Shown: positions 33,798-42,707, counted from the first letter of the stretch. The stretch: 64,000 bases of DNA from Iodidimonas muriae (GCF_014647255.1 NZ_BMOV01000004.1:1-64000); one strand, 5' to 3'. A program made the numbers and translations. Notes: generated from the letters alone by a model not told the origin.

Positions 33798-35810
33798 ATG
33801 GTTGAGAAAGAAAGCAAAGCGAATGGACCTGCCGCGTCTCCCAAAACAACCAAAGCGCCAAGGCCGTGGCTGATGCGCACCTATTCCGGGCACAGCTCGG
33901 CCACGGCTTCCAATGCCTTATACCGGACCAATTTGAAGCGTGGCCAGACGGGGCTGTCGGTGGCATTCGATCTGCCCACCCAAACCGGCTATGATGCCGA
34001 TCATCCTTTGGCGCGGGGTGAAGTGGGAAAGGTGGGGGTCCCCATCTCGCATCTGGGCGATATGCGGGCGCTGTTCGCGGATATTCCGCTTGAGAAAATG
34101 AATACCTCCATGACCATCAATGCCACGGCTCCGTGGTTGTTGGCGCTTTATATTGCTTTGGCTCAAGAGCGCGGTGTGGATAGCGCCATGCTGCAAGGCA
34201 CGGTCCAAAATGACATCATCAAGGAATATCTGTCGCGCGGCACCTATATCTTTCCGCCGGAACCATCCTTACGGCTGATCCGCGATGTGGTGGTCCATTG
34301 TGCGGCGCATTTGCCCAAATGGAATCCGACCAATGTCTGTTCTTATCATTTGCAAGAGGCGGGGGCGACGCCTGAAGAAGAGCTGGCCTTTGCTTTGGCA
34401 ACTGCCATTGCGGTTCTTGATTGCGTGCGCGAGTGCGAGGCCATTGCGCTGGATGATTTTCCGCGGATTGTGGGGCGGATCAGCTTTTTTGTGAATGCGG
34501 GCATCCGTTTTGTTACCGAAATGTGCAAGATGCGCGCCTTTGTTGAATTGTGGGACGAGATCGCCCGGCAGCGTTATGGCGTGGAAGATCCGACCTTCCG
34601 GCGTTTTCGTTATGGGGTGCAGGTCAACAGTCTTGGCCTGACCGAACAGCAGCCTGAAAACAATGTGTATCGGATCTTGCTGGAAACACTGGCGGTGGTT
34701 TTGTCGAAAAATGCCCGTGCCCGTGCCGTACAGCTTCCGGCTTGGAACGAAGCCATGGGATTGCCCCGTGAATGGGACCAGCAATGGTCTTTGCGCCTTC
34801 AGCAGATCCTCGCCTATGAAACCGACCTTCTGGAATTCGGTGATCTGTTTGATGGCTCTCCCGTGCTGGCGGAAAAGGTCGAGACGCTGAAATCCGGTGC
34901 CTTGGCGGAACTGGCGAAGATCGAGGCAATGGGCGGTGCCGTTGCGGCGGTGGAAAACGGCTATATGAAGCGCCGCTTGGTACAGTCTAACAGTCGTCGC
35001 TTGCGCGCCATTGAAGAAGGCACCCAAAAAGTGGTGGGGGTGAATATCTACAAAGACAGTGCGCCATCGCCGCTGGTGTCCATGTCGGAAAGTGCTGTCC
35101 TGACCGTGGATGCGTCGGCAGAGAAGGCGCAGATTGCCAATCTTCACGCATGGCGCGAAAGCCGCGATCAACAGGCGGTGGATCGCGCTCTCGAGGCTTT
35201 GAAAGCGGCCGCTGCAAGCCAGGACAATATCATGCCGTCATCCATTCTGGCCGCGAAAGCCGGGGCGACCACCGGCGAATGGGCGGCAGCCCTGCGCGAG
35301 GTCTATGGGGAGTTCCGGGCCCCCACAGGTGTTGGCGGAGAGGTACAGGCAGCAGGCGAACCGGTGGCGGCAATCAGGGCGCGGGTGGAGCATCTGGCAA
35401 AAAAACTGGGTCGCCGTCCGAAATTTCTGGTGGGGAAACCCGGTCTTGATGGCCATTCCAATGGGGCCGAACAAATCGCCGCTGCAGCGCGTGATTGTGG
35501 ATTCGATGTGGTTTATGAAGGTATTCGCCTGACGCCGGCGCGCATCGTGAATACGGCGCTGGAAGAAGGGGTGCATGTGATCGGCCTGTCGGTTCTGTCC
35601 GGTTCGCATCTGGTGCTTGTGGAGGACGTGATCGACCGTATGCACAAAGCCGGGATGCAGGCTATTCCTTTGGTGCTTGGCGGGATCATCCCTGCGCAAG
35701 ATGCCAAACGTCTGACCAAAGCCGGTGTGGCGCGGGTTTTTACGCCAAAAGATTTTAAGCTGACAGCCATCATGGAAGAGATTTGTACGCTTTTGGACGA
35801 AAGCACCTGA
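33798..35810 (+). CDS. ecm: ethylmalonyl-CoA mutase
   Basis: A 670-residue single-chain B12-dependent acyl-CoA mutase. The N-terminal TIM-barrel domain has TYSGHSSATASNALYRTNL, GLSVAFDLPTQTGYDADHP and MNTSMTINATAPWLLALY; the C-terminal cobalamin domain has the D-x-H-x2-G motif in GLDGHSNGAEQI, then LSVLSGSHL and LVLGGIIP. The single-chain length of about 670 residues and the location beside ccr and mcd point to the ethylmalonyl-CoA rather than methylmalonyl-CoA or isobutyryl-CoA enzyme. It converts (2R)-ethylmalonyl-CoA to methylsuccinyl-CoA, the Mcd substrate. The start at 33798 is set by GGAG ten bases upstream; an in-frame start at 33681 would cover the palindrome. Confidence 0.92.
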   Translation: MVEKESKANGPAASPKTTKAPRPWLMRTYSGHSSATASNALYRTNLKRGQTGLSVAFDLPTQTGYDADHPLARGEVGKVGVPISHLGDMRALFADIPLEKMNTSMTINATAPWLLALYIALAQERGVDSAMLQGTVQNDIIKEYLSRGTYIFPPEPSLRLIRDVVVHCAAHLPKWNPTNVCSYHLQEAGATPEEELAFALATAIAVLDCVRECEAIALDDFPRIVGRISFFVNAGIRFVTEMCKMRAFVELWDEIARQRYGVEDPTFRRFRYGVQVNSLGLTEQQPENNVYRILLETLAVVLSKNARARAVQLPAWNEAMGLPREWDQQWSLRLQQILAYETDLLEFGDLFDGSPVLAEKVETLKSGALAELAKIEAMGGAVAAVENGYMKRRLVQSNSRRLRAIEEGTQKVVGVNIYKDSAPSPLVSMSESAVLTVDASAEKAQIANLHAWRESRDQQAVDRALEALKAAAASQDNIMPSSILAAKAGATTGEWAAALREVYGEFRAPTGVGGEVQAAGEPVAAIRARVEHLAKKLGRRPKFLVGKPGLDGHSNGAEQIAAAARDCGFDVVYEGIRLTPARIVNTALEEGVHVIGLSVLSGSHLVLVEDVIDRMHKAGMQAIPLVLGGIIPAQDAKRLTKAGVARVFTPKDFKLTAIMEEICTLLDEST

Positions 35811-36132
35811 TGCGACTCGGATCAAGTGGCCTTCATATAACAGTTCGATATGTGTGGCAGGCGAAAGACCTAATCTTTCGTATTATTTTTCAGCAATAAA
35901 AAATCCTATTTACGTTTATAAACTGACTTTAAATTGCGCACTTTCGTTATGCTGCACCGCGAAATGTGCGTTTGATCCCTTGACCCCCTCCCGTGAAATC
36001 CACACACTTTTCTCATCAAAACGCAAACAATCCCTTGGTTTCTGGCGATTGAAGCGGTTTGAAACACAATAAAGGCTGCACAAAAAAACAGCGGCCTCTT
36101 ACACGACACAGCAAAAGCGAGGAGTGACGACC
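35811..36132. other. gene-free AT-rich gap
   Basis: A 322-base gap between ecm and the next exported protein. It is AT-rich at 35880-35940. I see no convincing small gene, RNA or terminator; the promoter for the gene at 36133 should lie in its second half. Confidence 0.5.
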
Positions 36133-36642
36133 ATGACCATCAGAAAATTTGTTTTATCCACTGCTGGCGCAGCGCTTGCCCTGACATTGGGGGCTGCCGC
36201 GCAGGCAGGAGAGGCACTGGACTTGACGCATTGGAAAGCCGAGTGTTCGAAGCTCATCAGTTGGAAAATGGATTATCCCACCATTACCAAACGCCTAACT
36301 TTGCCCGACGCCCATGCGGTTGTGGATCTGAGGATCAATCGGGATGGCGAGGTGTTGGGATGGGAATTGGCGCGATCCAGCGGGCATGCCTATTTTGATC
36401 GGAGCAGCAGAAAGCTTGGGAAGAATTTAGAAAAGCTTCCTGCCTTGCCGACCAGTTATCGTGCGGATTATGCGCAGGTACGTGTGCATCTTCTATATTC
36501 AGAAACCCAGCGAGGTATCAACAAAATGCTGGACACTGTTGTCCGTATGGAGCAGGTGGCCAAAGAAGGTGATGTGGATGCCGACAATCAATTGGCAGAT
36601 TCAGGAGAAATGCGTATCAGCCTGATCAGTGGCGCTAGCTAA
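36133..36642 (+). CDS. exported TonB C-terminal-domain-like protein
   Basis: A 169-residue protein with a cleavable signal peptide (about residues 1-23, ending AAAQAG). The mature domain has the beta-alpha-beta pattern of TonB C-terminal domains: AVVDLRINRDGEVLGWELARSSGHAYFD, a helix with LGKNLEKLPALP, and a final strand AQVRVHLLY. It lacks a membrane anchor and a Pro-rich spacer, so it is not a full TonB energy transducer. The ATG at 36133 has GAGGAG upstream. Alone on its strand and followed by a good terminator. The role is unknown; it may bind an outer-membrane partner or be a stand-alone TonB-fold protein. Confidence 0.65.
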   Translation: MTIRKFVLSTAGAALALTLGAAAQAGEALDLTHWKAECSKLISWKMDYPTITKRLTLPDAHAVVDLRINRDGEVLGWELARSSGHAYFDRSSRKLGKNLEKLPALPTSYRADYAQVRVHLLYSETQRGINKMLDTVVRMEQVAKEGDVDADNQLADSGEMRISLISGAS

Positions 36643-36666
36643 AGGCGCGGGTCGAAAATTGGTTGG

Positions 36667-36696
36667 AAAAGGCGTGGCCATAGGCTGCGCCTTTTT
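36667..36696 (+). terminator. rho-independent terminator
   Basis: AAAAGGCG at 36667-36674 pairs with CGCCTTTT at 36688-36695, with a 13-base loop and a T-run extending to 36696. It lies 25 bases after the stop at 36642. Confidence 0.8.
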
Positions 36697-36816
36697 CGTT
36701 TGCGGAGCCCTTTCCTTCAGATAGTCTGATTGCGTCAAGATCCGAACGGGATGCGGAGAGGCTTTTTTCCTACGCGCTTTTTTGCACATAGTCGGGCAAC
36801 TTTTTGGGAGGAAATA

Positions 36817-37209
36817 ATGGAAATCGATTATCTGGCGGTTTTCCTGGCTGCTTTATCCGGATTCATATTGGGTGGTTTATGGTATTCCCCCATTCTGTTT
36901 GGGAAGGCATGGCAAAAAGAAGTGGGCTTGAGCGACGAACAGATCCAAAGTGGCAATATGGCCAAGGTGTTTGGGATTTCTTTTCTGCTGTCTTTATTGG
37001 CCGCCTTTGTGTTCCATATGTTTCTGGGCCCTGACATCGATATGGCCACCGGCGCGCTTTATGGCTTGTCGGCGGGCGTTGCCTGGGTGGGCAGTTCCTT
37101 CGGCATCAATTATCTGTTCGAGCAAAAAAGCCTGAGATTGTTCGGCATCAATGCGGGCTATCACAGCCTGCAATTCATGCTGATTGGTCTGGTGCTAGGG
37201 GCGGTTTAA
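36817..37209 (+). CDS. DUF1761 membrane protein
   Basis: A 130-residue protein with four predicted membrane helices (about residues 5-25, 52-72, 78-98 and 108-128). The stretches GFILGGLWYSPILFGKAWQKE and GINYLFEQKSLRLFGINAGYH match DUF1761, whose function is unknown. The start at 36817 is set by GGGAGGAAATA; the longer open frame from 36730 lacks support. Its stop overlaps the stop of the convergent gluQRS by three to four bases, so no terminator separates them. Confidence 0.85.
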   Translation: MEIDYLAVFLAALSGFILGGLWYSPILFGKAWQKEVGLSDEQIQSGNMAKVFGISFLLSLLAAFVFHMFLGPDIDMATGALYGLSAGVAWVGSSFGINYLFEQKSLRLFGINAGYHSLQFMLIGLVLGAV

Positions 37210-38072
37210 CAATTTGCGGACAGGCGATCGAGCTTGTCCCGCACATCCTGCGCCGTCCAGCCGGATTGACGCAGGCTATAAAGGGTTTGCGCCTTGTCCC
37301 GCTTGGCCAGCCTGCGCCCGGTTTCATCCACAAGCAGTTTATGGTGATGATAAACGGGGCTGGGCAGGCCCAAAAGCGCTTGTAAAGTCCGGTGGATATG
37401 GGTGGCGTGAAACAGATCCTCGCCGCGAATGACATGGCTTATCCCTTGCAAGGCATCATCCACCGTTACGGCCAGATGATAGCTTGTGGGCGTGTCTTTG
37501 CGGGCGAGCACTACATCCCCAAAGGCCAAAGGGTCCGCTTCATGGACATAGCCTTCAGTGTCGGTGAACATTAAGGGGCTGTGCGCGGCGATTAGTTTTG
37601 CTGCTCGCATGCTATCAAGGCGCAGGGCAAAGGGGTGACCATCGCTTATGGCCTGTGCGATTTCTGTGGCTGGCCGATGTTTGCAGGTGCCGGGATAATG
37701 GGCCCCGTCGGGGCCGTGGGGGGCGCTGGGGGAGCGGGCGATTTCAGCCGCAATGTCTTTCCGGGTGCAGATACATTTATAGAGCACGCCCATGCTTTTC
37801 AGCCGGTCAAGGGCGCTTTGATAATCGCTGAAATGCTCTGATTGCCGCCGCACCGGCCTTTCCCATGTGATGCCCAACCATTCCAGATCTTCAAAAATGC
37901 CGGAAATATAAGGATCACGGCAGCGGCTTTGGTCGATATCTTCGATCCGCAATAAAAAGCGCCCTCCTGCTTTTTGCGCGGCCTTAAAGGCGGTCAGGGC
38001 GGAAAAGGCGTGGCCCAAATGCAGTTTCCCCGTGGGACTGGGCGCAAAGCGGGTAACGAAGGCCGTGTGCAT
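37206..38072 (-). CDS. gluQ: glutamyl-Q tRNA(Asp) synthetase
   Basis: A 288-residue truncated glutamyl-tRNA synthetase, lacking the anticodon-binding domain. The N-terminal TRFAPSPTGKLHLGHA carries the HIGH-like motif, a Cys-rich zinc segment reads YKCICTRKDI and YPGTCKH, and the KMSKS-like motif is LAKRDK. It activates glutamate and attaches it to queuosine at position 34 of tRNA-Asp, a tRNA modification rather than a translation step. Length is normal for GluQRS. Convergent with the DUF1761 gene and divergent from the esterase. Confidence 0.93.
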   Translation of the reverse strand: MHTAFVTRFAPSPTGKLHLGHAFSALTAFKAAQKAGGRFLLRIEDIDQSRCRDPYISGIFEDLEWLGITWERPVRRQSEHFSDYQSALDRLKSMGVLYKCICTRKDIAAEIARSPSAPHGPDGAHYPGTCKHRPATEIAQAISDGHPFALRLDSMRAAKLIAAHSPLMFTDTEGYVHEADPLAFGDVVLARKDTPTSYHLAVTVDDALQGISHVIRGEDLFHATHIHRTLQALLGLPSPVYHHHKLLVDETGRRLAKRDKAQTLYSLRQSGWTAQDVRDKLDRLSANC

Positions 38073-38160
38073 TGGGGCTTGTCAGGTCCTTATAGAATGG
38101 GCTTTTGTGAAGATGTCTTTTACCCTGAATTTCGTTTTGTCCAAAGGAGCCTTTTGTCCC

Positions 38161-38820
38161 GTGACCTCTTCCCCCACGCTTAGCGGCCCCGAGATTGCCC
38201 CCCAAAATGGTGGTACGCCCGATAGTCTTGTCATTTTTGCCCATGGTTATGGCTCAAATGGTCAGGATTTGATCGGTCTGGCCCCACATTTGCAAACCGT
38301 GCTGCCCAAAACACATTTCATTGCCCCCGATGCGCCGCAGCCTTGTAATGGCGCCCCGCAGGGATATCAGTGGTTTCCCCTGACCACCATCAGCCGTGAA
38401 GAGCGTGATGAAGGCACCCGCAATGCGGCCGGCACATTGGATCGCTTTATCGATGAACAGATGGCGCGCTTTGGCCTTCCAGCAAATCGCATTGCCTTGG
38501 TCGGGTTTTCACAAGGAACCATGATGTCGTTGCATGTGGGGCTGCGCCGCCCGCAGGCTTTGGCGGGCATTGTGGGCTTTTCCGGCTCTTTGGCCGCGCC
38601 GGGAAGCTTGATGGATGAAATGGGGTCACCGTCTCCTGTTTTGCTGGTGCATGGGGCTGCCGATGATGTGGTGCCCGTGTGGCTGATGTTCGAAGCTTAT
38701 GGCGCGCTGGAGGCATTGAAAGTCCCCGTTGACCGGCATGTCAGCCAGAACACGCAGCATTCCATTGCACCGGATGGCCTTAAAAAGGCAGCGGATTTTT
38801 TGAAAAACGTCCTTGACTGA
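38161..38820 (+). CDS. carboxylesterase/phospholipase-type alpha/beta hydrolase
   Basis: A serine hydrolase with the nucleophile motif GFSQG, the oxyanion loop FAHGYGSNGQDL, the acidic residue in HGAADDVVP and the catalytic His in QNTQHSIAPDG. This pattern matches the bacterial carboxylesterase (YpfH/EstB-like) family of about 220 residues. The start is uncertain: GTG at 38161 has AAAGGAG eleven bases upstream and gives 219 residues, while the ATG at 38113 gives 235 residues with a weak site. It is cytoplasmic by lack of a signal. The substrate is unknown; small ester lipids are usual for the family. Confidence 0.85.
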   Translation: MTSSPTLSGPEIAPQNGGTPDSLVIFAHGYGSNGQDLIGLAPHLQTVLPKTHFIAPDAPQPCNGAPQGYQWFPLTTISREERDEGTRNAAGTLDRFIDEQMARFGLPANRIALVGFSQGTMMSLHVGLRRPQALAGIVGFSGSLAAPGSLMDEMGSPSPVLLVHGAADDVVPVWLMFEAYGALEALKVPVDRHVSQNTQHSIAPDGLKKAADFLKNVLD

Positions 38821-38982
38821 AACAAGCCAATCAAAGCGCCTTTTTATTGACAGAGGCAAGATGAAGGATTGTTATACAAAAATAACACTGTATCTTGTTG
38901 AATGGCTTGGAACGTATCGGTTGGTCTGGTTTTTCACGAAAAGCGGACAAGGTCGGCGCAGGCAACAAGGAGGCGGTCAAAG

Positions 38983-39549
38983 ATGCTGGATGGAAGACCT
39001 ATTCCTTCCCCCGAGAGCTGCCCTGCTCTTGTTTTAAATGCTGATTATCGGCCCTTGAGCTATTACCCGCTGTCTTTATGGGGATGGCAAACGGCCTTGA
39101 AAGCGGTGTTTCTGGATCGGGTCAATATTGTCTCGGAGTATGACAGGGTGATCAAATCACCTTCCACCGAGATCCGCTTACCGTCCGTGATATCCTTACG
39201 AAAATATGTAAAGCCGGCCACATGGCCGGCTTTTACGCGTTTTAACCTGTTTTTGCGGGACCGGTTTGAATGTCAATATTGCGGGATTGGGGATGATCTG
39301 ACCTTCGATCATGTGGTTCCCCGCGCTTATGGCGGCAAAACCACATGGGAAAATGTGACCACGGCCTGCGCACCATGCAATCTGCGCAAGGGAGGCCGCA
39401 CACCGCACGAAGCGAATATGTTTCCGATGATCAAGGCCTTTCGCCCCACCAGCCGTCAGTTGATCGAGAATGGCCGCCGCTTCCCGCCGAATTTCCTGCA
39501 TGATAGCTGGCGGGATTATCTTTATTGGGATAGCGAATTGGAGCCTTGA
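38983..39549 (+). CDS. HNH endonuclease family protein
   Basis: A 188-residue protein with a C-terminal HNH domain: CQYCG, DHVVPRAYGGKTTWENVTTAC and CAPCN supply the zinc pairs and the catalytic His-Asn-His core. The N-terminal half (ALVLNADYRPLSYYPLSLWGWQTALKAV in part) matches the chromosomal HNH family common in alphaproteobacteria and cyanobacteria, which is not part of a restriction system. The start at 38983 has AAGGAGG eight bases upstream. It stands alone; coq7 is convergent. Likely nuclease; biological target unknown. Confidence 0.9.
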   Translation: MLDGRPIPSPESCPALVLNADYRPLSYYPLSLWGWQTALKAVFLDRVNIVSEYDRVIKSPSTEIRLPSVISLRKYVKPATWPAFTRFNLFLRDRFECQYCGIGDDLTFDHVVPRAYGGKTTWENVTTACAPCNLRKGGRTPHEANMFPMIKAFRPTSRQLIENGRRFPPNFLHDSWRDYLYWDSELEP

Positions 39550-39586
39550 TCACGGGCGGCTTTGTCGTGGCGATTTCCGGGCGCAA

Positions 39587-40156
39587 TCAGATTTTTTTGG
39601 CCAGCGCAATAGCGGCGCGGCAGCCGGTTTTGATGGCACTTGCCAGCAATCCATAGCCGGGCGTGTCTTTTGCTCCATGGGCGATGGCAGTTTCCCGGTG
39701 TTCGGCTTCTTCCGCTTGAAAATCAGCAATGGTTGCGGCCAGTTCTGGCTCGCTTTCACCCAATGCGGTCCGCTGCTGCTCATAATGATCTTCGATCACT
39801 TCCTCGACGGCGGCGGTGCAGGCCATCAAGGCACGTTCGCCCATCAAAGCCGTTCCGGCCCCCAGAGCAAAGCCCGCCACATGCCAGAATGGTGACAACA
39901 AAGAGGGGCGCACCTGTCGTTCTGTCAGGATGGCATCAAAGCGAGCCAAATGGCGGGCTTCTTGTTCCTCCATATGGCGAATAAGGGGGCTCAGACGGTG
40001 ATGATGGCCCAATACGGCAAGTTGCCCGGCGTAGATGCGTGCCGCCCCATATTCTCCCGCATGATCCACACGGATCATTTCTTCGACCGTTTCGGCGTGC
40101 GGACGGTCCCCGGGCAGGGGACGCATTGGTGAAGGGTGTTTTGCCTTATGGGGCAT
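39587..40156 (-). CDS. coq7: demethoxyubiquinone hydroxylase Coq7
   Basis: A 189-residue di-iron protein. The ligand pattern is visible: E35 in DHAGEYGAARIYAGQ, E66 and H69 in the ExxH motif EEQEARH, a second acidic site in VEEVIEDHYEQQ and the last ExxH in EEAEHRETA. It hydroxylates demethoxyubiquinone at C6 in ubiquinone biosynthesis. The Coq7 type, rather than UbiF, is usual for alphaproteobacteria. dsbB lies 12 bases upstream on the same strand, and yqaA upstream of that, so the three may be one operon. Confidence 0.95.
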   Translation of the reverse strand: MPHKAKHPSPMRPLPGDRPHAETVEEMIRVDHAGEYGAARIYAGQLAVLGHHHRLSPLIRHMEEQEARHLARFDAILTERQVRPSLLSPFWHVAGFALGAGTALMGERALMACTAAVEEVIEDHYEQQRTALGESEPELAATIADFQAEEAEHRETAIAHGAKDTPGYGLLASAIKTGCRAAIALAKKI

Positions 40157-40168
40157 CGGATAGCTCCG

Positions 40169-40684
40169 TCAAGGGGTACTGCGGGCAGCGATCAAGCCAA
40201 GACCCGCCACAGCGGTCAATCCAAGTGCGATGATCATATTCCATGCAGCCATAGAAAGCCCTAGAAAAGACCAGGCGATTTCGTCGCACCGGACCAATTG
40301 TGCATTCATGATCTGCTCAAGCGCAAGAGCAGGATCATCGGAAATCCCGCCGCCGGAACAGGTGCTTGGTCCTTGCCACCAGCCTTGCTCCACACCGGTG
40401 TGAAAACCGCCGATGCTGGCCGTTGTTGCGAATAGCAGCATGGCAGCAGCCAGTGTCGGCACAAGGGCTTTCCGGCCAAAAATCAGTGGCGGGATAAAAA
40501 GGGCAAGGGCCAGATAATATGGCAGGCGCTGCCAGTGGCACAGCTTGCATGGTGCAAGGCCCATCCCATGCTCGAAAAACAATGCCCCCGACAGCATGGC
40601 AGCGGCAGCCAGTGCCAATAAAGTTGGCAGGGTGGCAGGGTGTCTCTTGGCGATCAGATCGGTCATGAAGGGCATGGCTGGCAT
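40169..40684 (-). CDS. dsbB: disulfide bond formation protein B
   Basis: A 171-residue protein with four membrane helices and the two periplasmic cysteine pairs of DsbB: C46/C49 in APCKLCHWQRLPYY and C109/C133 in PSTCSGG and LVRCDEIAWSFLGLSMAAWN. It re-oxidises DsbA with quinone. The start at 40684 has AGGAG five bases upstream; the open frame runs further upstream to 40951 but that part overlaps yqaA and is not conserved. Neighbours coq7 and yqaA are on the same strand with gaps of 12 and 8 bases. Confidence 0.93.
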   Translation of the reverse strand: MPAMPFMTDLIAKRHPATLPTLLALAAAAMLSGALFFEHGMGLAPCKLCHWQRLPYYLALALFIPPLIFGRKALVPTLAAAMLLFATTASIGGFHTGVEQGWWQGPSTCSGGGISDDPALALEQIMNAQLVRCDEIAWSFLGLSMAAWNMIIALGLTAVAGLGLIAARSTP

Positions 40685-40692
40685 GGAGGCTC

Positions 40693-41271
40693 CTATAGAT
40701 ATTTGATCGCAAAAAAACCACCCATCAGCAAGATCACAAACAGGCTGACCAAGAGGGTGAAGCGCTTTTCGATGAAAGATTGAATGGGGGCACCGAATTT
40801 CCACAACAAAGCGCATTCGATGAAAAAGCGGGGGGCGCGGGATAAGGTGGCGGCCATCAGAAACACCAGTGGATTCAAGGCCACAACGCCGCTGGCAAGG
40901 GTGATGACCTTGAATGGAAAAAAGGTCAGCCCGAACAGAAAGACCAGCCATCCGCCATAGTCAGTGAAGCGGTCCTGAAACAAGGTGAACTGGTGTTCAT
41001 AGCCATAAAAGGCAATGAGGGGCTGGCCAATCAGATCCCATAGAAAATAGCCGATACCATATCCCGCTAAGGCTCCGGCAACGGAGGCTGCTGTACAAAT
41101 AAAGGCGTAGCGAAAGGCCTTTTCTCTTGCTGCCAGAGTCATGGGTAGCAGCATCACATCAGGGGGAATGGGAAAGACAGAGCTTTCTATGAACGAGATG
41201 AAGGCCAGCCAGCGCTCGGCATGGCGGTGGCGGGCTTTTTCCAACGTCCAATCATAGAGCCGGCGCAGCAT
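40693..41271 (-). CDS. YqaA/DedA-family membrane protein
   Basis: A 192-residue polytopic protein of the VTT/DedA superfamily. It has the paired motifs SSVFPIPPDVMLLPM and FFPFKVITLASGVVALNP, with re-entrant-type glycine-rich segments, and about four membrane helices. Related members help flip lipids such as undecaprenyl phosphate, but the YqaA branch has no settled function. First gene of the likely yqaA-dsbB-coq7 group. The region upstream holds a broken gene on the same strand. Confidence 0.88.
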   Translation of the reverse strand: MLRRLYDWTLEKARHRHAERWLAFISFIESSVFPIPPDVMLLPMTLAAREKAFRYAFICTAASVAGALAGYGIGYFLWDLIGQPLIAFYGYEHQFTLFQDRFTDYGGWLVFLFGLTFFPFKVITLASGVVALNPLVFLMAATLSRAPRFFIECALLWKFGAPIQSFIEKRFTLLVSLFVILLMGGFFAIKYL

Positions 41272-41360
41272 GGGCTTAAAGTCCTTTAAAGGGGCGCGTC
41301 TTGGCTAGCAGCAGCAGACAGCAAAGGCAATGCGCCAAAAAGAGATAGCGGGAGGGTCGG

Positions 41361-41955
41361 TCATGAAGCGGTCAGGTGGGTTCGTACTTTTGCCGAATCG
41401 AAAAGAACAAACGCCACCATGAGAAGATAAAGAAGAGCGACCGCCAGAGGCAACAGATTCAGGCGGAATTCCGGAAGCAACCACCAGATCAGGAACGCAA
41501 CAACAGCGCGGATGATCGCATGAAGGCTGAAAGCGCCGGTGCGCCCATAGCTTCAACCGATGACCGGGAAATGCAAGGACAAGCCTATGGCCAGAAACAG
41601 GGGAAAAATCGTCAGACCTTCCCATAGAGCGGCGATGGCCATGGGCCAGAACAACAACATGCTGATGAACGTGGGAAGCAGAACGCTGCTTACCGCCGTG
41701 CGATCTTTGAGAAAGTTATTTTTGAACAGAGCAGCATAGAGCAGGGCCAGCGGAAAAATCGCGCCGCTACCAAATAGCGCCACCCAGTACCATAGATAGC
41801 CGCTTTCTTTCCATCCAGAAGGCCAAGCACAAGCCAATAGCTGGCGCCAGCCAACAACACCGGGAAACCACCTTTTAGGCGGCATAGGAACCGAGACGCT
41901 GTTTTTCGAGTTCGCGCTCCAAAAGAGTTAAATCGTGTTCCGATTGGGCTGCCAT
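41361..41955 (-). pseudogene. broken DUF7010-like membrane protein gene
   Basis: The region codes for a recognisable membrane protein only if three breaks are bridged. Frame 1 from the ATG at 41955 (with AGAGGGG upstream) gives MAAQSEHDLTLLERELEKQ and stops near 41875. The adjacent frame then gives GGFPVLLAGASYWLVLGLL, and near 41800 the reading shifts again to VALFGSGAIFPLALLYAALF and FWPMAIAALWEG. An in-frame TGA at about 41556 follows HFPVIG, after which SYGRTGAFSLHAIIR and the last helices continue to 41361. The total length, 595 bases, is one more than a multiple of three. Helix layout and motifs match DUF7010. Two indels and one stop mean no full protein unless there are sequencing errors. 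Confidence 0.75.
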
Positions 41956-42197
41956 ATCCCCTCTGTCCTCCGGTTTTATACCCAGCCTGTTCCCTATATG
42001 AATTCTGATTCTAAAAAGGCCGCCGTGGCTTTGTCCAACAAGGGCCATGATCACAAGGCGGGCTGGATCGTGATCCATTCTGTGTAAATGGGCGGGATGA
42101 TTGTGGAGATATGTTTATTTTTCAGGTTTGTCATAGACCCTCTTGACGCGGCCGTAACAAACCCTAATATGCGCCATCACAACGCAGACCACACAGG

Positions 42198-42284
42198 GCC
42201 CCTGTGGCGGAACTGGTAGACGCGCCAGACTCAAAATCTGGTTCTCGCAAGGGAGTGTCGGTTCGAGTCCGACTGGGGGCACCA
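42198..42284 (+). tRNA. tRNA-Leu (anticodon CAA)
   Basis: An 87-base tRNA read by eye. The acceptor stem pairs GCCCCTG with TGGGGGC, followed by ACCA. The D-loop contains GGTAGAC, the anticodon stem pairs CCAGA with TCTGG around the loop CTCAAAA (anticodon CAA, decoding UUG), and a long variable arm (class II) precedes GGTTCGAGTCC in the T arm. CCA is encoded. Class II shape and anticodon agree on leucine. Confidence 0.96.
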
Positions 42285-42707
42285 AGTGTTTTATGTTTTG
42301 CTTCACGCAGCGCCAGGCTGATTGACAAAGCAACATATCCGCAGGATCTGTCTGGGGGCATAGGCGTCGATAGATACGGCGCGTGCCATAATATTTTCCA
42401 AAAAAGAGTCATGAAGTCAGGCGCATATTTTCTGTGGTCTCTCATGATATCTATCTCTTCAGCCCGTATGCCTCATCTATATGTACGGTAGTTTTCGCTG
42501 TTATGGGATGGGCTTTCCCGTCGGTACCGTGGCTGCATTAGGCTTTCGCAAATATATTCGTCGCTTCCCAGAGGCTTCATGCCGCCCCAATCCGATTTAG
42601 GGTTATGGGAAGCATTAACAGTCGAGCGGGGGTCGGCGTGGCTCGTCTCGGCGAGGATACGAAGGGGTCAGATATACTCATCCTGAGGCCGGGGTAGCAT
42701 CATAAAA
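42285..42707. other. gene-free region downstream of tRNA-Leu
   Basis: About 420 bases with no supported gene. Short open frames (for example 42411-42491) lack a ribosome site and a recognisable product. I see no integrase fragment and no second copy of the tRNA 3' end. Confidence 0.5.

Noticed and set aside
41553-41885. A free-standing 110-residue membrane protein
   Set aside because: It is the middle part of a longer broken gene; the same frame continues past the TGA with conserved-looking sequence, and the N-terminal part lies in other frames.
42164-42491. Open frames across the tRNA-Leu on both strands
   Set aside because: They read through a well-formed tRNA and share its bases; none has a ribosome site.
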